Positions 54,947 to 63,868 of a DNA stretch of 64,000 nt are shown here, one piece after another. This DNA is from an uncultured Pelagibacteraceae bacterium (GTDB taxonomy: Bacteria; Pseudomonadota; Alphaproteobacteria; Pelagibacterales; Pelagibacteraceae): the NCBI GenBank assembly GCA_902542975.1, contig CACBWM010000001.1:1-64000 (forward strand), given 5' to 3'. Made by a program: the position numbers and the translations under genes. Under the pieces are notes generated by a model. That model was given only the letters and a program-made list of their open reading frames with translations, ran no database searches and had not been told where the DNA came from. Numbering within the stretch: the stretch's first letter is position 1; every line of letters begins with the position of its first letter.

Positions 54947-55402
54947 TTATCCAAACTTAAGAGATTTATTTTTCTCGTACTTTTGATGATAGCCTTCTGC
55001 TTTACAATAGTTTTTTTCTTTGGAAATTTTTGTAGTAACTTTTCCATCTAATTTCTCATTCATTTCTTTTAAAATTTTCTCTGCTGTATTTTTTTCATTA
55101 TCATTATTATAAAATATCTCAGAGCGATATTGAATTCCTACATAAGTTCCTTGTCTATTCTTTTGAGTTGAGTCATGGAGTTTAAAAAATAATCTGACCA
55201 TGTCTTCATAGCTTAAAATATTTTCATCATATTGAACTTTGACTACTTCTATGTGACCTGTATCCCCACCACAAACTGCTTTGTAAGTAACATTAGGATC
55301 ATCACCTCCGCAATAACCACATTCGGTAGATAATATTCCTTTTATACCATCGTATTTAGTTTCGTCCCAAAAACAACCAATACCACCAATAAAAGTTTTC
55401 AT
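54947..55402 (-). CDS. msrA: Peptide methionine-S-sulfoxide reductase MsrA
   Basis: 151 residues. Nucleophile C10 in GCFWDETKY, GYCGG and the C-terminal YCKAEGYHQKY segment mark a short MsrA. Reduces the S epimer of methionine sulfoxide. Partner MsrB is at 18231. It lies next to two homocysteine methyltransferases, fitting a methionine theme. Confidence 0.92.
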   Translation of the reverse strand: MKTFIGGIGCFWDETKYDGIKGILSTECGYCGGDDPNVTYKAVCGGDTGHIEVVKVQYDENILSYEDMVRLFFKLHDSTQKNRQGTYVGIQYRSEIFYNNDNEKNTAEKILKEMNEKLDGKVTTKISKEKNYCKAEGYHQKYEKNKSLKFG

Positions 55403-55419
55403 AATTTTACAATATATTA

Positions 55420-56331
55420 TTACTTCAAAATTGAAACAGCTTTTATCTCTTCAACTCCTATACCACAACAACCACCAACAATTTTTACACCTTTGCTAAA
55501 CCATTTTTTTGCAACTTCCAAATAATCATTGGGCGAAAAATCATCGACAAACTTCCAATTTGGTTTTTCGTAATAGCCTTTGTTAGGGTATGCACCAATA
55601 ACTCCATTATAATTTTTTAATGCAGTATCTAAAGCTGCACTCGTTGTTTTAATATCTGAGTGAGCAATTAAAATTGGCCCCTTATGTAATTTACTAAAAT
55701 TTTTTAACGATTCTTCTAAATCCTCGTAAATTTCAGTTTTATTCTTCACATCATCATAACCAAGTGTAATATTTTTTGTATTCTGATCTATTACACAGGA
55801 AATAGAAAGCCAAACAGGTAACTTTATATTTGAAGAACACTCAAGCATAGTCTCCACGATTTCTGCTTGAGATGTCATTGCTTCTAAAATTATTAAATCA
55901 ACACCCTCATTTGATAAAATTTTAATATGTTCATTAAAACATGGCTTCATGTTCTTTGTTCCAAGTTTAAGAAAACTTCCATAACTCGAAACACTTCCTG
56001 CTAAACAGATGTTCTTTTTTGAATTATTAATTGCTTGTTTTGCAATTTGAACTGCTTGTTTATTAAATAATTCAATTGAGTCTTCATATCCGTGTTTTCT
56101 AAGAGAAATGGGAGTTGTAGCATAAGTATTTGTTGTAATAACATCAGCACCTGCATCAATATAATTTTCATGAACTTCTTTTAGAAATTCTGGGCTATCT
56201 ACCGAACATTTTCCACACCAGAGGTTTTGATCCATTTTAGCTCCTTTTTTTTCAAGCTCAGCACCTATACCTCCGTCAAGTAAAATAATTTTTCCTTCAT
56301 TGATTTTTTCTTGAATTAAATTGTAAGACAT
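55420..56331 (-). CDS. Homocysteine S-methyltransferase, second copy
   Basis: 303 residues with LLDGGIGAELEKKGA, TTNTYATTP, the LSISCVI segment (one zinc Cys) and GGCCGIG at the C-terminus. I start it at ATG 56331, which overlaps the stop of the VOC gene (TAATG); a longer frame would add seven residues inside that gene. It is clearly different from the 52793 enzyme, so the methyl donors may differ. Confidence 0.86.
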   Translation of the reverse strand: MSYNLIQEKINEGKIILLDGGIGAELEKKGAKMDQNLWCGKCSVDSPEFLKEVHENYIDAGADVITTNTYATTPISLRKHGYEDSIELFNKQAVQIAKQAINNSKKNICLAGSVSSYGSFLKLGTKNMKPCFNEHIKILSNEGVDLIILEAMTSQAEIVETMLECSSNIKLPVWLSISCVIDQNTKNITLGYDDVKNKTEIYEDLEESLKNFSKLHKGPILIAHSDIKTTSAALDTALKNYNGVIGAYPNKGYYEKPNWKFVDDFSPNDYLEVAKKWFSKGVKIVGGCCGIGVEEIKAVSILK

Positions 56332-56711
56332 TAATTGTTTGTGAAAGCACAAATTTTATTATTATCAAGATCTCGAATATAAGAATAGTAAACTCCAGAA
56401 CCTTCTGGTCTTTCACCTCCAGCTCCTTCACTTTTTCCACCTGCCTTAACTCCAATCTCATGAAACTTATCAACTATATCTCTAGATGATGTAATAAATG
56501 AAACCTGCGTTCCATTTCCATTTGTTGCCTCTTTCATATTGACAGGTTTGGTCACATAAAACTCTATAGTTCCATCACCATTTTTTTCTGTGTAACCAGC
56601 GCAAACTTCATCTTTATAATTTCTTTCTAGATTTAAAACTTTTAAGACTTCATCATAAAAAATTATTGCTTTTTCTAAATTATTAGTTCCTACCATTACA
56701 TAACCAAGCAT
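56331..56711 (-). CDS. Glyoxalase/VOC-family protein
   Basis: 126 residues with the vicinal-oxygen-chelate fold: MLGYVMVGTNNLEKAIIFYDEVL at the start and YYSYIRDLDNNKICAFTN at the end. Members act as isomerases, dioxygenases or binding proteins, and the substrate cannot be read. It is coupled to the ALDH upstream (2 bp gap) and the methyltransferase downstream. Confidence 0.85.
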   Translation of the reverse strand: MLGYVMVGTNNLEKAIIFYDEVLKVLNLERNYKDEVCAGYTEKNGDGTIEFYVTKPVNMKEATNGNGTQVSFITSSRDIVDKFHEIGVKAGGKSEGAGGERPEGSGVYYSYIRDLDNNKICAFTNN

Positions 56712-56712
56712 T

Positions 56713-58146
56713 TTAATTTTTCCATTCAGTAATAGTTTTTACCTCTAGATATTCATGCAATCCCCAAGTTCCACCCTCACGTCCATTTCCTGATTGTCTA
56801 TAGCCACCAAAAGGAGTTCCAGAGTCTGCTGCTTTATGATTTACATACACAATTCCAGATCTTAATTTTTTTGAGACTCTTTTTGCCTTTTCTTTATCCT
56901 CTGTTTGTAAATAGTTCCCTAATCCATATTCTGTGTCATTTGTAATTTGGATAGCTTCCTCTTCATTTTCAAAAGGAATGATTGACAATACTGGACCAAA
57001 TATTTCCTCTTTAGCAATTCTCATATTATTATTAACATCAGTGAATACCGTTGGCTTAATAAAATAACCTTTCTTTAAGTCTTCAGGTTTATCAGGACCA
57101 CCTGCTACTAAAGTAGCACCTTCTTCAATTCCACTATTTATTAAACTCTGAATTTTATCAAATTGAGTTTTTGAAATTACAGGTCCTATGTGATCACCAG
57201 CTTTTGAAGCAAGATCAACTTTAATTTTATTAGCTTCGTCTGCAGCTTCTTCAACAGCTCTTTTATAAATTGATTTTTCAACAAGCATTCTAGTTGGAGC
57301 ATCACATGATTGACCTGAATTACTCATTACGTTTCTAATTCCATCTCTAACTGCATCAGGATATGCATCAGCAAAAACAATATTTCCACCTTTGCCACCA
57401 AGTTCAAGACAAACTCTTTTTATGGTTTCAGCAGCATTCTTTGTAATTAATTTTCCAGCTCTAGTAGATCCTGTAAATGAGACCATATCAACATCAGGAT
57501 GTCCTGATAAGTCAGTTCCAACACCAGGCCCATCACCATTCACTAGATTAAACACTCCAGCTGGAAATCCTGCCTCATCAATCATCTCTGCAAATAGCAT
57601 TCCTGACAATGGTGCAATTTCAGATGGCTTAAGTACCATTGTACATCCAGTAGCAAAAGCTGGAATTACTTTTAAAGCAATTTGATTTATAGGCCAATTC
57701 CAAGGTGTAATTAATCCGCAAACTCCAATTGGCTCATATACAATATGATTAGTAGATCCTTTATCAAAACCTGGTTCGAATTCGAAATCTTTTAATCTTT
57801 TTATAAAGTCTTCTATATGACCCGCGCCAGAAGATGTTTGATTAGCTGAACACCAATCTTTAGGACAACCAAGCTCTGTAGTAATAGCATCAGTCATATC
57901 ATCCCATCTAGAATTATAAATTTTTAATAATTTTTCTAATAAATTTAATCTTTCTTCTTTTGAAGTTTCTTTCCAAGTCTCAAATGCAAATTTTGCTGCT
58001 TTGACTGCAGCATTTGTATCATCAGAACTTCCAAGATTTATAATTGCACAAACTTCTTCTGTTGATGGATTAATAACTTCACATTCATTCTTGTTTACTG
58101 GCTCAACCCATTTGCCATTGATATAAAATTTTTTTTTATCTAGCAT
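56713..58146 (-). CDS. NAD(P)-dependent aldehyde dehydrogenase
   Basis: 477 residues with catalytic Cys281 (SGQSCDAP), general base Glu248 in LELGGKGGN, TPWNWP and FTGSTRAG cofactor motifs. Oxidises an aldehyde to the acid. It could act on betaine aldehyde, a semialdehyde from ectoine or another osmolyte product; the divergent EutA/DoeA pair is 116 bp away. First gene of a three-gene minus-strand unit. Confidence 0.9.
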   Translation of the reverse strand: MLDKKKFYINGKWVEPVNKNECEVINPSTEEVCAIINLGSSDDTNAAVKAAKFAFETWKETSKEERLNLLEKLLKIYNSRWDDMTDAITTELGCPKDWCSANQTSSGAGHIEDFIKRLKDFEFEPGFDKGSTNHIVYEPIGVCGLITPWNWPINQIALKVIPAFATGCTMVLKPSEIAPLSGMLFAEMIDEAGFPAGVFNLVNGDGPGVGTDLSGHPDVDMVSFTGSTRAGKLITKNAAETIKRVCLELGGKGGNIVFADAYPDAVRDGIRNVMSNSGQSCDAPTRMLVEKSIYKRAVEEAADEANKIKVDLASKAGDHIGPVISKTQFDKIQSLINSGIEEGATLVAGGPDKPEDLKKGYFIKPTVFTDVNNNMRIAKEEIFGPVLSIIPFENEEEAIQITNDTEYGLGNYLQTEDKEKAKRVSKKLRSGIVYVNHKAADSGTPFGGYRQSGNGREGGTWGLHEYLEVKTITEWKN

Positions 58147-58262
58147 TTATATTTCAAAATTAATTTTTCTTATTATACGTTTATTTGCTCTAACCATTCA
58201 AGAAATTAGATACAGTTTTTAAATTTTAATGATTAATCAATAAGTGGTGGTATATTGTATTT

Positions 58263-59003
58263 ATGAAATCACAAAAAATAGAACCAAAGTTTGAAAATAA
58301 CCAAAATCCACGTATTGGACTTATCGCCTTAGCAACCGATCTAGTGATTGAAAAAGATTTTATAAGTGTAATTAAAGATAAAAAAATAGATTTTTTTGTA
58401 AATAGAATAGAATGTTACAACCCCTTAACCAAAGAGAATTTGATCAAAATGTCAGAGAATCTTACCCAAGTAACAAGAGATATCTTGCCAGAGCAAAAAT
58501 TAGACTGCGTAGTGTATGCTTGTACATCAGGAACTATTGCAGCAGGATACGATAATATTAAAAATAAAATACAAGCAGCAAAACCTGAGGCAAAACTTTC
58601 AACACCAAGTACAGCAGCTTTGAAAGCATTAAAAAAATTAAATATTAAAAAACTTTCTATATTCACACCTTACAGTAAAAAAGTTAATGATGATGTTGTT
58701 AATTATTTTAAATCATCTGGTTTTGAAATTACTTCAAATTCATACTTTGATATTCATTCTGACATGGAGATTGGCAAAGTAGATCAAAATTATCTGTTTG
58801 ATGTGCTAATAAATTTAGATGTAAGTGAGGCAGATGCTTTATTTGTATCTTGTACCGCTTTACCCGTACTTCCTTTGATACAAAAATTAGAAGATAAACT
58901 AGGAATTCCAGTTCTTTCAAGCAACCAAGCTTTAATCTGGGAGTCTTTGGAAAACATTGGTGAAAATAAATCTGTAAAAGGATTTGGAAGACTGTTTGAT
59001 TGA
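58263..59003 (+). CDS. Maleate isomerase/Asp-Glu racemase family protein (EutA-like)
   Basis: 246 residues of the aspartate/glutamate racemase superfamily, with paired cysteines in YACTSGT and VSCTALP that act as acid/base in maleate isomerase and arylmalonate decarboxylase relatives. The gene is followed 3 bp later by an ectoine hydrolase-like gene, the same pairing as eutA in ectoine utilisation clusters. The name is therefore supported by context more than by direct biochemistry. Confidence 0.78.
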   Translation: MKSQKIEPKFENNQNPRIGLIALATDLVIEKDFISVIKDKKIDFFVNRIECYNPLTKENLIKMSENLTQVTRDILPEQKLDCVVYACTSGTIAAGYDNIKNKIQAAKPEAKLSTPSTAALKALKKLNIKKLSIFTPYSKKVNDDVVNYFKSSGFEITSNSYFDIHSDMEIGKVDQNYLFDVLINLDVSEADALFVSCTALPVLPLIQKLEDKLGIPVLSSNQALIWESLENIGENKSVKGFGRLFD

Positions 59004-59006
59004 TTT

Positions 59007-60179
59007 ATGTCTTTTTCAAAAGATGAATACAAACAAAGATTATTAAAAGTTCAATCTCTGATGAGAGAGAAAAAAATTGATTTAATTATTTCTCACGACA
59101 CAAATAATATGAATTATCTTACAGGCTACGATGCTTGGTCTTTTTATTATGCACAATGTGTATTAGTGCACGTTGATTCAAAAGAGCCAATTTGCTTTGT
59201 TAGAGATCAAGACGCTGGTGGAGCGTACATAAAGACCTATTTAAATAATGACAATATTATTGTTTATGATGAGAGTTATATTCATACTTGGCCAAAACAT
59301 CCCTATGATTACTTGACCAAAGTAATTAAAGAAAAAAAATGGGATAAACTGTCCATTGGAGTTGAAATGGATGCTCATTATTTTACTGCCTTTTGTTATG
59401 AAAAGATTAAATATGGATTACCTAATGCAAACATTATCGATTCTGATCGACTTGTTAACTGGGCTAGGTTAATTAAATCCAATGCAGAAATAAATTATAT
59501 GAAGTCTGCTGCTTTAATTTCTCAAAAAGGAATGCAAACAGCAATGGAAGTAATTAATCCTGGTACAAGACAATGCGATGCTGTTGGAGAAATTCAAAAG
59601 TCTTTGTTTTATGGTACAGAAGAATTTGGAGGTGAATATTCTAGTATCGCAACGCTTCTTCCAACTGGAAAAGGTACATCTGCTTCACATTTAACAGCAA
59701 CTCAAGATAAATTTGTTGAGGGTGAAGCAACTATAATTGAACTATCAGGTGTTTATAAAAGATATCACGCGCCTATGGCTAGAACAATTTTATTAGGTAA
59801 ACCTGATCAATTAAAAATTGATACAATGAATAAAACTATAGAAGCTTTACAAGCTGGAATTGATGCTACAAAACCAGGAAACACAGCAAATGATGTTGCG
59901 CAAGCTTTTTGGAAAATTTTAGACAAATATGGTATCGAGAAAAAATCAAGAACGGGTTACTCAATAGGTATTGGATATCCACCAGATTGGGGAGAGCATA
60001 CTTTAAATATTTATAAAGGTGATATGACAGTACTTGAACCAAATGTTTGCTTTCATATGATTGCAGTAATGCAGTTTGGTGATTGGGGGGTGGAAGCATC
60101 TGAAGCAATCCGAGTTACCGACAAAGGTTGTGAATTATTCTGTAATTTTCCAAAAGAGCTACATATAAAGAACTATTAG
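59007..60179 (+). CDS. doeA: M24-family ectoine hydrolase-like protein (DoeA/EutD)
   Basis: 390 residues with creatinase/pita-bread fold. GTSASHLTA, ELSGVYKRYHAPMART, and GIGYPPDWGEHTL follow the DoeA pattern, in which the usual metal-binding Asp and Glu residues of M24 peptidases are partly replaced. DoeA opens the ectoine ring to N-acetyl-diaminobutyrate. The next genes encode a polyamine/osmolyte-type ABC importer that may supply the substrate. DoeB, the deacetylase, is not visible. Confidence 0.8.
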   Translation: MSFSKDEYKQRLLKVQSLMREKKIDLIISHDTNNMNYLTGYDAWSFYYAQCVLVHVDSKEPICFVRDQDAGGAYIKTYLNNDNIIVYDESYIHTWPKHPYDYLTKVIKEKKWDKLSIGVEMDAHYFTAFCYEKIKYGLPNANIIDSDRLVNWARLIKSNAEINYMKSAALISQKGMQTAMEVINPGTRQCDAVGEIQKSLFYGTEEFGGEYSSIATLLPTGKGTSASHLTATQDKFVEGEATIIELSGVYKRYHAPMARTILLGKPDQLKIDTMNKTIEALQAGIDATKPGNTANDVAQAFWKILDKYGIEKKSRTGYSIGIGYPPDWGEHTLNIYKGDMTVLEPNVCFHMIAVMQFGDWGVEASEAIRVTDKGCELFCNFPKELHIKNY

Positions 60180-60217
60180 CTATTGATAATTAACTTCTTA
60201 AATGTTTTAAACACTTG

Positions 60218-61303
60218 ATGTCTAAAAATACAGAATTCGTTAAGTTTGATAAAGTTGACAAAAGTTACGATGGTAAAGTCTTAGTAGTAAAAGATTTAAA
60301 TCTTAATATCTCCGAGGGCGAGTTCATTACTATGCTTGGCCCGTCTGGTTCAGGAAAAACAACTTGTCTAATGATGTTAGCTGGATTTGAAACACCAACC
60401 AATGGTGAAATTTATTTAGACTCTAATCCTATTTCAAATATTCCACCACACAAAAGAGGAATTGGAATGGTTTTTCAAAATTATGCATTGTTTCCTCATA
60501 TGACAGTTTATGAAAATTTAGCATTTCCCTTAAGAGTAAGAAAAGTTCAAAAAGATGAGATTGATAAAAAAGTTGATAAAGCTTTATCAATGGTTTCTCT
60601 ATCAGGATTTGAAAGTAGAATGCCAGCGCAATTATCTGGTGGTCAGCAACAAAGAGTAGCCGTTGCAAGAGCTCTTGTATTCGATCCAGCAGTAGTTTTA
60701 ATGGATGAGCCCCTTGGAGCTTTAGATAAAAACTTAAGAGAAAGTATGCAATACGAAATTAAACACATCCATGAAAATATTGGTGTTACTGTGGTTTACG
60801 TTACACATGATCAAGGAGAAGCATTAACAATGTCAAATAGGATTGCAGTGTTTAACGATGGAAAGGTTCAACAATTATCAAGTCCTGATAAATTATATGA
60901 AGAGCCAGTTAATTCTTTCGTTGCAGAGTTTATAGGTGAAAATAATACTTTCGGTGGAGAAGTAACAGACATTTCAAAAGATGTTTGCAAAGTTAAACTA
61001 CAAAACGGTGAAATTTTAGCTAATCCAATTTCAGTTAATTCCAAAGGTGACAAAACAACAGTTTCAATTAGACCAGAGAGAGCATTAATAAATCCAAAAG
61101 ATAAAATGGATAATAATCAAACTGGAAAGATTGAAGAGGTTATCTACCATGGTGATCATACTAGAGTAAGATTAGATCTTTTAGGTAATAAAGAATTTAT
61201 TTTAAAAGTTCCAAACAGCTCAAATGAGCTAGATTTAAAATTAGGTAATGAAATTAAAGTAGGCTGGAACAGTCAAGACGCTAGAGCCCTAGATCCTAAA
61301 TAA
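60218..61303 (+). CDS. potA: PotA-type ABC ATPase (polyamine/osmolyte importer)
   Basis: 361 residues: Walker A GPSGSGKTT, FQNYALFPHMTV, signature LSGGQQQRVAVARAL, Walker B VLMDEPLGALD, and a TOBE-like C-terminal domain (about 240-360). The ATG at 60218 is taken; an in-frame TTG just before it is less likely. Transporter order is ATPase, binding protein, permease, permease. Substrate could be spermidine/putrescine or a related cation. Confidence 0.9.
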   Translation: MSKNTEFVKFDKVDKSYDGKVLVVKDLNLNISEGEFITMLGPSGSGKTTCLMMLAGFETPTNGEIYLDSNPISNIPPHKRGIGMVFQNYALFPHMTVYENLAFPLRVRKVQKDEIDKKVDKALSMVSLSGFESRMPAQLSGGQQQRVAVARALVFDPAVVLMDEPLGALDKNLRESMQYEIKHIHENIGVTVVYVTHDQGEALTMSNRIAVFNDGKVQQLSSPDKLYEEPVNSFVAEFIGENNTFGGEVTDISKDVCKVKLQNGEILANPISVNSKGDKTTVSIRPERALINPKDKMDNNQTGKIEEVIYHGDHTRVRLDLLGNKEFILKVPNSSNELDLKLGNEIKVGWNSQDARALDPK

Positions 61304-61378
61304 TTTCTCAAATAGTCTAGTATTCCTATAACAAAATGGCCTGTTGACTCTGAATAACGATTTTGTTGTACTTCGCTT

Positions 61379-61410
61379 ATATAAATTAATTTATATTAAA
61401 CGTTTAAACG
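61379..61410. promoter_or_regulatory. Two palindromes before the binding-protein gene
   Basis: A perfect 18-bp palindrome at 61379-61396 (ATATAAATT repeated inverted) abuts a perfect 12-bp palindrome TTAAACGTTTAA at 61396-61407 with central CG, resembling LacI/GalR-family operators. They end just before the GGAGG ribosome site at 61410-61414. Both may be regulator binding sites; the AT content means chance is a real alternative. Confidence 0.35.
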
Positions 61411-61418
61411 GAGGATAA

Positions 61419-62537
61419 ATGAAAAAATTAAGTAAATTATTACTTGCTCTTTCTTTTGCTCTTTCAATAACTTCATCTGCATTTGCGGTTACAGTAGCAT
61501 CTTGGGGTGGAGCTTATACAGAGTCTCAAAAATTAGGGTATGGTGATCCAACTGCAAAAGCTCTTGGTGTTGATATCAACTGGGTAGACTATTCAGGTGG
61601 ATTATCTGAGATAAAAGCTCAAAAAGAAGCAGGTGCAATTACTTGGGATATTATCGATGTATTCGCATTTGATACTATCAACGGATGTGACGAAGGAATT
61701 TTCGTTGAATTCGATTTTGACAAAGACTTCCCTGCAGCTCCAGACGGAACACCTGCAAGTGAAGATTTCTTTGCTCCAATGCCAAGTAAATGTGCTGTAG
61801 GAAACATTCTATATTCATGGAACTACGCATACGACACTAGAGCGTTCGATGGAAAAGCTCCAAAAACTATCAAGGACTTTTTCAATACAAAAAGATTTCC
61901 AGGAAAAAGAGCTATTTACAAATCAGCTCTTACAAACCTAGAAATAGCATTAGCTGGTGACGGTGTTTACATGGGTAAAGGTGGATCAGAGATCTACAAA
62001 TTACTAGAAACTGAAGCTGGTGTTAATAGAGCTATGAATAAAATTAAAGAACTTTGTACAGATCCAAATGGTGGATGTGTATTCTGGTCTGCAGGTGCTC
62101 AACCACCAGAATTATTAGTTGCTGGTGAAGTTGTTATGGCAACTGGTTGGAATGGAAGATTCTTTAATGCTGAAATTGGCGAAGGTGCTCCAATTAAACA
62201 AGTATGGGATGGACAAGGTCTTGACTATGAATATTTCGCACTTGTTAAAGGTGGACCAGATGAAGCAAATGCTAAAAAAGCTTTAGCAATGATGACTAAC
62301 ACTGAAATGTTAGCTGGAAGTGCTAAATATATTGCATATGCTCCATACAGATTATCATCTTTAGAAATTATCAAAGCAAATGAGCCTTGGTATAAAGATG
62401 GTAAAACTGAAATGATGCCACAAATGCCAACTGCTCCTTCAAACACTAAAAAATACTTTTTAGTTGATCCATTTTTCTGGGCTGATAACGGTACAGAACT
62501 TGGTGAAAAGTGGGAAGCTATGAAAGCTGGTCTATAA
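61419..62537 (+). CDS. potD: PotD-type ABC substrate-binding protein
   Basis: 372 residues with a signal peptide ending AFA (about residue 23). SWGGAYTESQK at the N-terminus and the spermidine/putrescine-binding (type II) fold throughout, with an aromatic-lined cleft (TWDIIDVFAF, FWSAGAQPPE, GWNGRF). GGAGG lies 5 bp before the ATG. A terminator follows before the permease genes, suggesting that the binding protein is made in excess. Confidence 0.9.
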   Translation: MKKLSKLLLALSFALSITSSAFAVTVASWGGAYTESQKLGYGDPTAKALGVDINWVDYSGGLSEIKAQKEAGAITWDIIDVFAFDTINGCDEGIFVEFDFDKDFPAAPDGTPASEDFFAPMPSKCAVGNILYSWNYAYDTRAFDGKAPKTIKDFFNTKRFPGKRAIYKSALTNLEIALAGDGVYMGKGGSEIYKLLETEAGVNRAMNKIKELCTDPNGGCVFWSAGAQPPELLVAGEVVMATGWNGRFFNAEIGEGAPIKQVWDGQGLDYEYFALVKGGPDEANAKKALAMMTNTEMLAGSAKYIAYAPYRLSSLEIIKANEPWYKDGKTEMMPQMPTAPSNTKKYFLVDPFFWADNGTELGEKWEAMKAGL

Positions 62538-62573
62538 AAATAGTATTAAAGACTAGTATAATATAATATATAT

Positions 62574-62600
62574 AGGGCGACTTTTTAAGTCGCCCTTTTT
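62574..62600 (+). terminator. Intrinsic terminator between binding protein and permease genes
   Basis: AGGGCGACTT pairs with AAGTCGCCCT around TTT, followed by TTTTT. It ends a few bases before the permease ATG at 62605. Same arrangement as at 22999 in Liv system 1. Confidence 0.88.
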
Positions 62601-62604
62601 ATTT

Positions 62605-63867
62605 ATGAGCAGCGAAACAAAACAAATACTTACAACCGATGGAATTCCTTTAGAGATAAGCTTAAAAAAAGCTGAAAGGAAAAATAAAATCAAAGCATTT
62701 CTACTTGTTGCTCCATTATTACTTTTTTTGATTATCACTTATATTTTTCCAATCGGGGAAATGTTTACAAGAAGCATTGATGATAAAATGATTACAAACA
62801 TGCTTCCAAAAACATTTAAGTCTATGGAAACATGGGACGGTAAAGAGCTTCCATCCGAAGAAGTATTTGCTTCATTTTTATCTGATTTTAAAATTCTTGT
62901 AGAAAAAAAAGAACATGGAAAATTAGCCCAAAGACTTAATAAAGAAAAAAATGGGTTCAACACTATTACAAAAAAATTATTCAGACAGGTAAAAAGGAAT
63001 AAAATCGACGAGACACAAAGTATTAAAGAACAAATAATGAAAGTGCACAAGAGATGGAGAAATGTAGAATATTGGCAAGCAATTAAAAGAACTGCCCCTC
63101 CTTATACTTCAGCTAAATATTTAAAAGCTATGGATATGTATTTGAATGAAGATAACAAAATTACTCAAGTTAGTGAAGATAGAAGAATACATAGAATTTT
63201 ATGGTTGAGAACTGTAGAGGTTGCTTTCTTTGTAACGGTTTTTTGTTTTTTAATGGGTTACCCAATAGCCCATTTACTAGCAACACTCCCAATGAAGTAT
63301 AGTAATTTATTAATGATTTGCGTTCTTCTACCATTTTGGACATCATTATTAGTTAGAACAGCTAGCTGGATGATTTTACTTCAACAGCAAGGAGTAGTTA
63401 ACGATTTCTTTGTAATGATTGGGATCGTGGCAGACGATAATAGGCCAGAAATGATGTACAACAAAGTCGGAACTTATGTTGCGATGACTCAAATCCTCTT
63501 ACCATTTATGGTTTTACCACTCTACAGTGTGATGAAAACCATCTCGCCGAGTTTAATGAGAGCAGGTAAATCTCTTGGCGGAACACCTTTTGTGGCTTTT
63601 TGGAAAGTATATTTTCCATTAACCATACCAGGTATCGGGGCAGGGTGTCTTTTAGTTTTTATTTTAGCAATTGGATATTACATTACACCTGCATTAGTTG
63701 GGGGAGCATCAGGAACCTTAATTAGTAACCAAATTGCATATCATATGAAAACTACTTTAGATTGGAGTTTTGCTTCAGCGATGGGGCTTATGTTGCTTGG
63801 AGGAGTTTTGGTTATTTATTGGCTTTATAATAAATTAGTTGGAGTTGATAATATTAAGTTAGGTTAG
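62605..63867 (+). CDS. potB: PotB-type ABC permease with long periplasmic insertion
   Basis: 420 residues: one N-terminal helix (about 32-55), a hydrophilic, lysine-rich region of about 145 residues (56-200) and then the conserved permease core, with EAA-type loop SLGGTPFVAFWKVYFPLTIPGI. Classical PotB is about 285 residues; long-insert versions are known among alphaproteobacterial relatives. The insert is likely periplasmic and could help dock the binding protein. Confidence 0.87.
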   Translation: MSSETKQILTTDGIPLEISLKKAERKNKIKAFLLVAPLLLFLIITYIFPIGEMFTRSIDDKMITNMLPKTFKSMETWDGKELPSEEVFASFLSDFKILVEKKEHGKLAQRLNKEKNGFNTITKKLFRQVKRNKIDETQSIKEQIMKVHKRWRNVEYWQAIKRTAPPYTSAKYLKAMDMYLNEDNKITQVSEDRRIHRILWLRTVEVAFFVTVFCFLMGYPIAHLLATLPMKYSNLLMICVLLPFWTSLLVRTASWMILLQQQGVVNDFFVMIGIVADDNRPEMMYNKVGTYVAMTQILLPFMVLPLYSVMKTISPSLMRAGKSLGGTPFVAFWKVYFPLTIPGIGAGCLLVFILAIGYYITPALVGGASGTLISNQIAYHMKTTLDWSFASAMGLMLLGGVLVIYWLYNKLVGVDNIKLG

Positions 63868-63868
63868 T

